Of a stretch of 38,005 bases of DNA, positions 25,224 through 32,205 are shown piece after piece. Numbering within the stretch: the stretch's first letter is position 1; every line of letters starts with the position of its first letter. The position numbers and the translations under genes were made by a program. Origin of the DNA: JAVBQJ01 sp031549115 (lineage in GTDB: Bacteria; Verrucomicrobiota; Lentisphaeria; Victivallales; Victivallaceae); contig JAVBQJ010000131.1 of the NCBI GenBank assembly GCA_031549115.1, positions 1 through 38,005 of the forward strand. The letters run 5' to 3'. The notes under the pieces were generated by a model, which saw only the letters and a program-made list of their open reading frames with translations, did not search any database and had not been told where the DNA came from.

Positions 25224-25257
25224 AATCATGCCGAAGCGGCAGTGACGCGGTATGATT
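25224..25257 (+). promoter_or_regulatory. Leader hairpin before the DUF1963 gene
   Basis: AATCATGCCG (25224-25233) and CGGTATGATT (25248-25257) can form a 10-bp stem with one G-U and a 14-nt loop, just after the predicted start. It is a possible operator or RNA structure; no known riboswitch recognised. Confidence 0.35.
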
Positions 25258-25287
25258 GACCAATAAAAATATCGGAGAAAAAAACAA

Positions 25288-26112
25288 ATGAAAGATGGCG
25301 AATACGACTTGGAAAAAATATACAAGGAACTCCGGGAAAATATCGAGCCGGAAGCCGCTGAAGTATTTTCCATGCTTGAAGGAATCATGCAAAAAACCGG
25401 CGCCTTCGAACCGGAGGTTCAAGAAGGACTCAAGGGCCTGCTGCGACAGTCGAAACAAGCCGAAGAAGAACTTGAACGCCAGAGAGAATATTACCAAAAC
25501 CACCCACAAGAAAAAGCAAAACAGCTCGCAGCCTGTCGCAGAAAAGAGGCGATCTTTCTGGCGCCGTCCCAAAGAAAAACGCGGAGCAAACTCGGCGGGA
25601 TACCGGACGGTTTTCCGGTTCCTGTCATGGCGTGCGGGAATCCCATGCGGCTTTTGGCGCAAATAGTCTGCTCTGAAGTCCCGGGCAATCATTCTCTCCC
25701 GAAGCGGGGGACACTCTATTTCTTTTGCGACCCGGAACCATTGTTCTATGGCCCCAATACTTTTCGTGTACTTTATTCACCGGAGACTCCCGAGCGTGCG
25801 GTACGCGCGGAAGAGCGCTCCATCCGCTTTGCAGTCGGCCCATGCTATGAATTTGAAGATTGTTCCCTCGGAATCGATGATGACGAATGGAAGCTTTCGG
25901 AACATTGGCTATTCGGGACTTCCGGTTGGTCAGGCGAAGAAACTCTCTCGGAAACTGCGGAAGGCAATTGGCTCATGCTGCTGCGCCTGGGCTCCGATGA
26001 CGACTTGGGCTGGCTGTGGAGCGACTGCGGAATTCTTTGCTTCTTTATTCACCAGGAAGATCTTGCGCTCGGAGATTTTTCCAGAGTCCGGGCCGAAGTT
26101 TATAGTGGGTAA
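25288..26112 (+). CDS. DUF1963 (YwqG-like) protein with N-terminal helical extension
   Basis: A 274-aa cytoplasmic protein. Residues about 1-90 are charged and helical, with coiled-coil character. The rest matches the DUF1963/YwqG pattern: KLGGIPDGFP, MRLLAQIVCSEVP, RGTLYFFCD, RVLYSPE, the closing LLRLGSDDDLGWLWSDCGILCFFI and a final acidic EDL...DFSRV segment. The family is widespread but has no defined activity. GGAG lies about 11 nt before the ATG. A terminator follows at 26202-26231. Confidence 0.85.
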   Translation: MKDGEYDLEKIYKELRENIEPEAAEVFSMLEGIMQKTGAFEPEVQEGLKGLLRQSKQAEEELERQREYYQNHPQEKAKQLAACRRKEAIFLAPSQRKTRSKLGGIPDGFPVPVMACGNPMRLLAQIVCSEVPGNHSLPKRGTLYFFCDPEPLFYGPNTFRVLYSPETPERAVRAEERSIRFAVGPCYEFEDCSLGIDDDEWKLSEHWLFGTSGWSGEETLSETAEGNWLMLLRLGSDDDLGWLWSDCGILCFFIHQEDLALGDFSRVRAEVYSG

Positions 26113-26201
26113 TCAATGCGCGCAGTATTTTTCTGTTTGTCCGGTAAAGTTCGAATACTCGGGCTCTGGAGAGTCTTCGGCACATGAAGCATCGGCAATA
26201 G

Positions 26202-26231
26202 GAAGCGCCGCCGACGCGGCTTCATTTTTTT
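26202..26231 (+). terminator. Rho-independent terminator after the DUF1963 gene
   Basis: GCCGC pairs with GCGGC around a CGAC loop; an outer GAA/TTC extends the stem past a 2-nt bulge. ATTTTTTT follows directly. Confidence 0.65.
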
Positions 26232-26249
26232 GTGCCTGCGGCACAAAAA

Positions 26250-26337
26250 TGGCGGAGAGGGTGGGATTTGAACCCACGGTGAATTGCTCCACGGCGGTTT
26301 TCAAGACCGCTGCCTTAAACCACTCGACCACCTCTCC
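26250..26337 (-). tRNA. tRNA-Ser (anticodon UGA)
   Basis: Read on the minus strand, the 7-bp acceptor stem GGAGAGG/CCTCTCC closes an 88-nt molecule with an encoded CCA tail. The anticodon loop CTTGAAA carries TGA between GCGGT and ACCGC. The T-arm GGGTTCAAATCCC is canonical, and the long variable arm is typical of class II serine tRNAs. Confidence 0.97.
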
Positions 26338-26355
26338 AAAGGATATTCCGACTCT

Positions 26356-26385
26356 ATAAAATGCCGCAAATTCGAAAAATGTCAA
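26356..26385 (-). promoter_or_regulatory. Promoter of tRNA-Ser
   Basis: A perfect minus-strand -35 TTGACA (26380-26385) with a weaker -10 TTTTAT (26356-26361) at 18-bp spacing, about 18 bp before the tRNA 5' end. Confidence 0.5.
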
Positions 26386-26478
26386 GCAGACACGCAGGAA
26401 AATTCCGATATTTCCCGCGCTTCCCGATAATTTCGACGAAAAAAAGCCGATTCCTGCCGGATTTATTCGTGCAGCGCC

Positions 26479-26507
26479 TTGCACAATCCGGCCATAACGA
26501 GTATATT
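26479..26507 (+). promoter_or_regulatory. Candidate promoter of the exported-protein/ArnT-like/rlmN genes
   Basis: TTGCAC (26479-26484), a 17-bp spacer and TATATT (26502-26507), 60 bp before the ATG at 26567. It is divergent from the tRNA-Ser promoter. Confidence 0.55.
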
Positions 26508-26566
26508 ACTCCAATAATCTGGAATCGCAATGTATAAACGATAAACTCAAGATCAGGGAGTTTCTC

Positions 26567-27145
26567 ATGAAAAGCAATTGGTTTCGTCGTCTCGGTCTGA
26601 TGGCTCTGTTGGCTTCCTCCTCCTCGGCTTTCGCCGCCGGGAGCTTCGACTCTTCCACCGAAGACAACTTCCGCGCCGGCTGGATCGATTTCGCGATGTA
26701 CGTGCCCAACCGCCTGATCGACCTCGCCGATGTCATCTCCATCGAATTCAGTGCCGGGGCCGCCGCCAAAGCCGGCGTCCAGGTGACGCGTTTCTGCCAG
26801 CTCGGCGCCGACGCCGGCGAGAGTTACCTGTTCGGTTCATCCTATGCCCGCCAATACGGGGCGGGTCTGCTGAATGCCGACCACTACGGCGTCGGCTTTT
26901 ACAATTACAATGACAGCTACTTCGACCGAATCTCCGGCTCCATGCGTAATTACGTATTCAATGCCGACTTCTTCGGTCCGATCAACCCGAATGAGGTGGC
27001 CTACCGGGAAAAGAATATCGATTTGTGGAGCATCGGCGCCAAAGCCGGCCTTCTCCTCGGTGTCAATGTGGAATTTCATCCGATCTCGCTCGCCGACTTC
27101 ATCACCGGCCTGGTCGGCTATGATCTCGAAGGCGACGATCTCTAA
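26567..27145 (+). CDS. Small exported protein, probable envelope component
   Basis: A 192-aa protein with a clear signal peptide (about 1-24, cleavage after SAFAA). The mature part has alternating aromatic/Gly patterns (YGVGFYNYNDSYFDRI) and ends with LLLGVNVEFHPISLADFITGLVGYDLEGDD, a tail I associate with short conserved PVC-type envelope proteins but cannot name. AGGGAG sets the start. It lies 35 nt before the ArnT-like gene, so co-transcription is likely. Confidence 0.75.
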   Translation: MKSNWFRRLGLMALLASSSSAFAAGSFDSSTEDNFRAGWIDFAMYVPNRLIDLADVISIEFSAGAAAKAGVQVTRFCQLGADAGESYLFGSSYARQYGAGLLNADHYGVGFYNYNDSYFDRISGSMRNYVFNADFFGPINPNEVAYREKNIDLWSIGAKAGLLLGVNVEFHPISLADFITGLVGYDLEGDDL

Positions 27146-27180
27146 TTTATCCCGATGAAAGCGGGTTTTTGATGGTTTAA

Positions 27181-28836
27181 ATGGCGCTTTATGAAGATAA
27201 ACCGTTGCCGGTATGGCGCGGGATTGGACTGTTGCTGTTCAGCTTTCTGATTTTTTATTGCCCCTGGCAACTGGCCAGCCGCGAGCTCTATCGGCATGAA
27301 GGCGTCTATGTCGCCGAGGCGCTGGAAATGCCCTCCGGGGTTCTTCCCGTCGCCATTGCGCACGGTGTTGCCATCAAAGACGGAGCTCCGTTTTACCCTT
27401 GGCTGGTCAACCTGACCTGGCGCGCCGGAGTGCCTATGGAAGTGGCGTTGCGCGTGTGGCCGTTGCTCTGTGTCGCGATTCTGGCGGTAATCGTCTTTTT
27501 TCCCACCCGCAAGGCGGCCGGGACCACTGCCGGTTTTGTCGCCGCCGCCATGGTAATCGGCGGCAACCTGATGATCGAAAAAGCGGTCGAAGGCTCCGCT
27601 CTGATCCCCTCGCTGCCGCTGATTCTCGCCGGACAGCTGCTGTGGTTCCGTTATGGCTTCCTCAAAGGCGACTGGAATTCCGCCTGGACCGTCCTGGGAA
27701 TCTTTGCCGCCATGGCCTTTTATCTGACCGGGACCATGGCGTTGTGGTTTCTGATTCTGCCGCTGCTGTTTATGCGGCGGCCGCTCAGTATCCGGAATAA
27801 AATCAAGCGCAAGGGAGTGCTTCTCGGCCTCGCTGCGCTGGCGATTGCCGGCGTGTTGTGGGCCGTCCCCTATTGGCTGATGCCGGCGCAGAAGTCCGGC
27901 TGGCTGTTCGATTTCGACGACTGGGGCAATTATTGGTGGCATTTGTTGACCTTCCCAGTGGATACCGCGTTCCGGCTGCTGCCGTGGAGCGTACTGGCGT
28001 GGGCGCCCTTTTGCGTCGCCTTCCAATGGGTGGCGCCGACTCCGATTTTCGGCCGTTTCCTCCGGACCATTGTCATTTCGCTGTTTTTCTTTCTCTGGCT
28101 CAATCCGGCAACCGAACCCCGGGACCAACTGGTCCTGGTCGGACCGCTGGCGATTCTGACCGGCATGAATTATGCCCTGGTCGTTCGACGCTACGGCAAT
28201 CCCCTCCGCACTCTGATGAACTGGCTGACACCGCTGCTGCTGTTGGCCGGTGCCGGAATCATCGTGTTTTTCTGGGTGCCGCCGGTATCGGAATGGATCA
28301 AAAGTTTCAACTGGGAGCGCAATCTGCAGTATGCGGACATTTGGAGCTATGAAATTCAAGGCGCCATACTGGGCGGGATACTGGTTCTGGCGTCTCTCGC
28401 CGTCATGCGGATGCGGCAGAAACCGCCCATCTGGGCCTATTTGCTGCTGATTTCGGCCGGTCCGATGATCGTGTGGTGGAGCGTCGCCGTACCTTACCGC
28501 GGCCAATTGAACGAAAAACAACAGATCGGCGAAGTCATCCGCCATGCCTTGCCGCCGGCGGCCGACGGTACTCTGCCGTTGGTTTACAAACACAATATCG
28601 CCAATTTCTACAGTGAATTTTATTACGTGGGAGCTCCGGTTGCCACGATCGGGTCATTGGCGGAATTACCGGAAACACAGGAAACCATATATCTGTTGAG
28701 CCCCGATTTCCCGCAATATCCGCAACGGCGCTGGACCCGGCTGGTGCCGCCGGACACCAGCTACCGGGGCAAGAAGCTCTATCTGCTGCGCGGTGATCTG
28801 TTGTCGCCGCAGGACAGTCTGCAGGTGAGCGAATGA
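27181..28836 (+). CDS. ArnT/PMT-like membrane glycosyltransferase
   Basis: A 551-aa inner-membrane protein with about 11-12 TM helices followed by a soluble periplasmic C-terminal domain (about 470-551). The first periplasmic loop contains RELYRHEGVYVAEALEM, resembling the acidic-residue motif of ArnT/PMT-type enzymes that use lipid-linked sugars. It may glycosylate lipid A or another envelope lipid or protein; the substrate is not determinable. The ATG has no clear ribosome site and directly abuts a 3-codon mini-ORF (ATG GTT TAA, 27172-27180). The stop overlaps the rlmN start (ATGA). Confidence 0.82.
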   Translation: MALYEDKPLPVWRGIGLLLFSFLIFYCPWQLASRELYRHEGVYVAEALEMPSGVLPVAIAHGVAIKDGAPFYPWLVNLTWRAGVPMEVALRVWPLLCVAILAVIVFFPTRKAAGTTAGFVAAAMVIGGNLMIEKAVEGSALIPSLPLILAGQLLWFRYGFLKGDWNSAWTVLGIFAAMAFYLTGTMALWFLILPLLFMRRPLSIRNKIKRKGVLLGLAALAIAGVLWAVPYWLMPAQKSGWLFDFDDWGNYWWHLLTFPVDTAFRLLPWSVLAWAPFCVAFQWVAPTPIFGRFLRTIVISLFFFLWLNPATEPRDQLVLVGPLAILTGMNYALVVRRYGNPLRTLMNWLTPLLLLAGAGIIVFFWVPPVSEWIKSFNWERNLQYADIWSYEIQGAILGGILVLASLAVMRMRQKPPIWAYLLLISAGPMIVWWSVAVPYRGQLNEKQQIGEVIRHALPPAADGTLPLVYKHNIANFYSEFYYVGAPVATIGSLAELPETQETIYLLSPDFPQYPQRRWTRLVPPDTSYRGKKLYLLRGDLLSPQDSLQVSE

Positions 28837-29873
28837 CCGCGTCAATGCCGCCGCCGTCTTTATTGGGAGCTACGGCCGAAGAGTTGCGGACCTTTCTGGT
28901 TCATGCGGGCGAACCTGCGTTCCGGGCGCGCCAGATCATCAACTGGCTCTATGTCCAGCGTGTCGCCAATCCGGAGGAAATGGCCAATCTGCCGCTGGTT
29001 CTGCGGCGAAAGATGACCGAATACTTCCACCTCCCCGCCACCCGTCTGGCCGAGTCGGTCACCGCCCCGGACGGTACACGCAAATTGCTGTTGGAGCTGC
29101 AGGACAAAGAGTGCATTGAAATGGTGCTGATCCCCTCCCCGGAGCGAATGACTTTCTGCCTCTCCACCCAGGTGGGGTGTCCCGTCGGTTGCCGCTTTTG
29201 CGCTTCCGGCGCCCACGGCCTGACCCGCAACCTGACGACCTCTGAAATTCTGGAAGAGTTGTATATCGGAGCCCGTGAACATGGCGGCCTGCCGGATAAC
29301 ATCGTTTTCATGGGCATCGGAGAAGGTCTGCTGAACTTCGATCACCTGATGCGCGCGATCCGGCTGATGACCGATGCGCAGGCCATCGGGCTGTCGCCGC
29401 GCCGCTTGACCATATCCACCAGCGGTTACGTGCCGGGCATCCTGCGTCTCGCCGAGGAAGGAAAACCGCTGACACTGGCAATTTCGCTGCATGCGCCGGA
29501 TGAGGCAACCCGGGCGTGTCTCATCCCGGAGCAACTGCGTTATCCCATTCCCGAAATTTTGCGGGCGGCGGATGTCTATGCCGAAAAATCCGGGCGTATG
29601 GTGACACTTGAATACACGCTGCTTGCCGGCATCAACGATTCACCTGGTCACGCTGCCGAATTGGCCCGTCTGGCCATCCGGCATCATGCCAAAGTCAATC
29701 TGATCGCCTGCAATCCGGTCGGTTCCGAATTCAAACGCCCGGCTCCGGAAGTCATTCGCAAGTTTGTCGAATGCCTGGAAAAACACGGCGCCGCCCACGT
29801 GACCTTGCGGGTGGAAAAAGGCAGCCCGGAGGCCGCCGCCTGCGGACAATTGCGCGCCCGGCGCCTTGGCTGA
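28833..29873 (+). CDS. rlmN: 23S rRNA (A2503) / tRNA (A37) C2 methyltransferase
   Basis: A 346-aa radical SAM methyltransferase that methylates A2503 of 23S rRNA and A37 of some tRNAs. The cluster motif is Cys116, Cys120 and Cys123 in CPVGCRFC, and the methyl-carrier cysteine is Cys337 in AAACGQL. LISLHAPDEATR-like and NLIACNPV segments are also family-typical. The usual GMGEPL motif reads GIGEGL here (161-166). Translation is coupled to the upstream glycosyltransferase by a 4-nt overlap. It converges on ispD with a 7-bp gap. Confidence 0.95.
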   Translation: MTASMPPPSLLGATAEELRTFLVHAGEPAFRARQIINWLYVQRVANPEEMANLPLVLRRKMTEYFHLPATRLAESVTAPDGTRKLLLELQDKECIEMVLIPSPERMTFCLSTQVGCPVGCRFCASGAHGLTRNLTTSEILEELYIGAREHGGLPDNIVFMGIGEGLLNFDHLMRAIRLMTDAQAIGLSPRRLTISTSGYVPGILRLAEEGKPLTLAISLHAPDEATRACLIPEQLRYPIPEILRAADVYAEKSGRMVTLEYTLLAGINDSPGHAAELARLAIRHHAKVNLIACNPVGSEFKRPAPEVIRKFVECLEKHGAAHVTLRVEKGSPEAAACGQLRARRLG

Positions 29874-29880
29874 TGCCGAG

Positions 29881-30561
29881 TCAGAGAATTTCCCGCGCCA
29901 GCAGTTCCAATACCGGCAAGTCGCCCCGATAGGTAAGTTTCGGATTGGGATACGAATGAAAGTGAACCGCAACCGGGAATCCGGCATATTCCATCACCGC
30001 CGCGTCGTCGGTAAATTCCCCCTCCCCGGCAATTCGGTATGCTTCGCGCAGTTTCCGCAGTTGAAATACCTGCGGCGTTTGTACCGCGGCAAGCGTACTG
30101 CGATCGATGGTGCCCCGGATCATCCCCCCGGGCTCCACCTGCTTGATCGTATCGGTCACCCGATGGGCCGGAATCGCTCCGCCAATGCGGCGGGCAAGCC
30201 CCGCCAGCTCCAGCAACAGCACCGGCGCCGTCAGAGGGCGCGCCGCATCCTGAATTGCCACCAGACCGTCGGAAGCGCCGATGACGGCCAGGGCGTTGCG
30301 AATGGAGTCGCTCCGATTTTTCCCTCCCCGCGCGAAACGGAGCGGGAAAGTCAATTCCGCCATTGCCTGACGGTATTCCTCCCAGGACGCCTCCGGCGCC
30401 GCGATGACGACCTCCCGCACCATGCCGCCGAGGCGGGCCGCCGAGTGGTACAGCAGCGGCCGGCCGGCCAGTGGCATCAACAGCTTGTTTTCTTCGCCGA
30501 AACGGCTGCCGGAGCCCCCCGCGGCTATCACCAATGTCGTGTCCAGACAAGATTGCGGCAC
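29881..30561 (-). CDS. ispD: 2-C-methyl-D-erythritol 4-phosphate cytidylyltransferase
   Basis: A 226-aa enzyme of the MEP isoprenoid pathway that makes CDP-ME from MEP and CTP. The nucleotide-binding VIAAGGSGSRFG, the DAARP motif (preceded by Gln rather than the usual His), TLAAVQTPQVF, FTDDA and NPKLTY are all visible. The start is GTG at 30561 with GAGGTGAG just upstream. The gene begins only 34 bp after the terminator of the LysM gene, so its promoter must overlap that hairpin or some readthrough feeds it. It supplies precursors for the prenyl synthetase elsewhere in the window. Confidence 0.95.
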   Translation of the reverse strand: MPQSCLDTTLVIAAGGSGSRFGEENKLLMPLAGRPLLYHSAARLGGMVREVVIAAPEASWEEYRQAMAELTFPLRFARGGKNRSDSIRNALAVIGASDGLVAIQDAARPLTAPVLLLELAGLARRIGGAIPAHRVTDTIKQVEPGGMIRGTIDRSTLAAVQTPQVFQLRKLREAYRIAGEGEFTDDAAVMEYAGFPVAVHFHSYPNPKLTYRGDLPVLELLAREIL

Positions 30562-30595
30562 CCCTCACCTCACCCATGTTTTCGGATTGAAACGG

Positions 30596-30633
30596 AAAAA
30601 AGCCGGTTCGAACTTAAGATCGTTCAAACCGGC
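30596..30633 (-). terminator. Rho-independent terminator of the LysM gene
   Basis: Arms 30602-30613 and 30622-30633 form a 12-bp stem with one mismatch and an 8-nt loop, followed on the minus strand by six T's (30596-30601). It lies 32 bp after the LysM stop. Confidence 0.88.
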
Positions 30634-30665
30634 CCATTGCTATATTCTCACGCCGACGGCATGAA

Positions 30666-31748
30666 TCAGTTGGCCACCAACGGAAGCATGATGATGGTCT
30701 TCTGCTTCAGGATACCGTCCGCCGGAACCGCGTTCGGATTATGGCGCCGGATGACTTCTTCGGTCACGCCGTAACGCAACGCGAAATCCTTCAGCGGCAA
30801 ATCGCGGTCGATCATAACCGGATCCAATTCCACATTGGTATTGGCCGGTGCCGTCGGAGGAGTCACCGGTTCCACCGTGGACGCCGAAGTTCCGTTCGCC
30901 GGGACCAACGGAGGCGCCAGCGTCGGAGCCGTAGTCGCGTCGGGCAATGTATTCAGCACATCGTCCAGCTCATCCACATTCACCTTGACGGTCTGCACCG
31001 GAACCACGGTCGTCGTTCCCGCCGGAGCCGCGACGGCGGCGCCCTTGCCCGGCACCACCAGCTTCTGGCCGATCTGCAGGACCGACTTCTCGGTCAGCTT
31101 ATTGGCCGCCAACAGATCCTTGGTCGAAACCTTCATCTTCTTGGCGATCTTTTCCGGATAGTCGCCCTTGACGACGACATAGGTTCCGCCGGCGGCAACC
31201 GGGGCGGTTGCCGCAGTCGCGGCAGTGCCCGTGGCAGCACTCTTGGAGCCGGTGGCCGGCGCCGCCTTGGCGACATCGGCAGCTTTCACCTTCCCGCCTT
31301 GCGGAATCTGAATCGCCTGCCCCACCCGGATCGTCGACTTGAGATCCAAGCCGTTGTAAGCGGCCAAATCCGCGGTTTTCACACCGTAACGTTGCGCGAT
31401 ACCGCCGAGCGTGTCGCCAGAAACCACTTTATATGTGGCCGCCGCCGGCCCAGTGGCCGCGGCCTTGGCCGGTCCCTGCGGCAGATTGCCGAGATCCAGC
31501 TTCGGCAACGCCGCCACATCCGTCGTCTGGGCTGCCGGAGCGGCGGGCTGCGCCACCATCGGAGCCGGAGCGGCCGGCATGCTTTGGAATGCCGTCATCG
31601 GGGCCGGATTGTCCGGCACCGGCGGGAGCGACTGCCGCTGCGCCATCACAGATTCATTGGCGCACCCGCTGGTCCCGACCATTGCGAACATCAGCACCAC
31701 ATGCAGCACCACCACACCGACGACAATTCCGAAAACCTTTGTACGCAC
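30666..31748 (-). CDS. Membrane-anchored LysM-repeat protein
   Basis: A 360-aa cell-wall-binding protein. An N-terminal TM/signal segment (about 5-22) ends in GTSGC, a non-ideal lipobox with Cys29. Long Ala/Pro/Thr-rich linkers separate LysM1 (about 106-150, YKVVSGDTLGGIAQRYGV), LysM2 (about 190-233, YVVVKGDYPEKIAKKMKV) and a degenerate third LysM at the C-terminus (about 313-358, LKDFALRYGVTEEVIRRHNP). The start is GTG 31748, set by GGGAGG 6 nt upstream; the longer frame lacks support. It binds peptidoglycan and carries no catalytic domain. It lies downstream of ftsB, so an envelope or division role is plausible. Confidence 0.88.
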   Translation of the reverse strand: MRTKVFGIVVGVVVLHVVLMFAMVGTSGCANESVMAQRQSLPPVPDNPAPMTAFQSMPAAPAPMVAQPAAPAAQTTDVAALPKLDLGNLPQGPAKAAATGPAAATYKVVSGDTLGGIAQRYGVKTADLAAYNGLDLKSTIRVGQAIQIPQGGKVKAADVAKAAPATGSKSAATGTAATAATAPVAAGGTYVVVKGDYPEKIAKKMKVSTKDLLAANKLTEKSVLQIGQKLVVPGKGAAVAAPAGTTTVVPVQTVKVNVDELDDVLNTLPDATTAPTLAPPLVPANGTSASTVEPVTPPTAPANTNVELDPVMIDRDLPLKDFALRYGVTEEVIRRHNPNAVPADGILKQKTIIMLPLVAN

Positions 31749-31823
31749 TCTACACCTCCCAACGGGTAAATTTATTCGATCCGGAGCGAACCGATTGTCT
31801 CCTACAAAAACGACATTACTTAA

Positions 31824-31851
31824 ATATACGGACTTCCGGCGAAAAATCAAC
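31824..31851 (-). promoter_or_regulatory. Promoter of the LysM gene
   Basis: Minus-strand TTGATT (31846-31851), a 16-bp spacer and TATATT (31824-31829) in the 131-bp AT-rich gap after ftsB. Confidence 0.55.
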
Positions 31852-31879
31852 TGGAAATCCAATATTTTTGAACAATTTT

Positions 31880-32182
31880 TCAGAGATTGGAATCCGTCGG
31901 CGTGAAACGCATAATAGTTTCACCGGGACGGCATAATCCAAACTTCTCCCGCGCCACTTTTTCAATCGCCGCGGGAGAATTTTCCAAATCCTGAACTTCC
32001 TTATAGAGCCGATTGCGCGCCGCGGTTTTTTCCATTTTAGCGGCATTCAATTCCGCCAATTCGCCCTGTCGTATCTGGTACCGCCGGTACTCCGGCCACA
32101 GCAATACCGCCGCCGCCGCCACTAGCAGGATCAGCACCAGATAAAACAACCACCCCAACACTCTTTTTCGTTTGGCATCCAT
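31880..32182 (-). CDS. FtsB/DivIC-type septum formation protein
   Basis: A 100-aa bitopic division protein. A short basic N-terminus precedes a TM helix (about 9-30), then a coiled coil (about 33-75) and the family tail KVAREKFGLCRPGETIMRF. FtsB/DivIC proteins join FtsL and FtsQ/DivIB to activate septal peptidoglycan synthesis. TAGGTGA sets the start, 23 nt after rho, so it is co-transcribed with rho and coaE. Confidence 0.88.
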   Translation of the reverse strand: MDAKRKRVLGWLFYLVLILLVAAAAVLLWPEYRRYQIRQGELAELNAAKMEKTAARNRLYKEVQDLENSPAAIEKVAREKFGLCRPGETIMRFTPTDSNL

Positions 32183-32205
32183 AATTCACCTACCCTGGAC
32201 AAAAG

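Noticed and set aside
26226..26250. Hairpin TTTTTGTGCC/GGCACAAAAA next to tRNA-Ser as a terminator of the tRNA
   Set aside because: On either strand the T-rich arm precedes the stem and A's follow it, so it lacks the U-tract of an intrinsic terminator; the T-run serves the upstream plus-strand hairpin instead.
26113..26484. 123-codon minus-strand frame across tRNA-Ser
   Set aside because: It covers the whole tRNA and its promoter; not coding.
27142..28593. 483-codon minus-strand frame opposite the ArnT-like gene
   Set aside because: It is an antisense shadow, extremely Gln/Arg/Gly-rich, with no recognisable domain.
30741..31769. 342-codon plus-strand frame opposite the LysM gene
   Set aside because: Arg/His-rich antisense of the Ala/Pro-rich LysM protein; not a gene.
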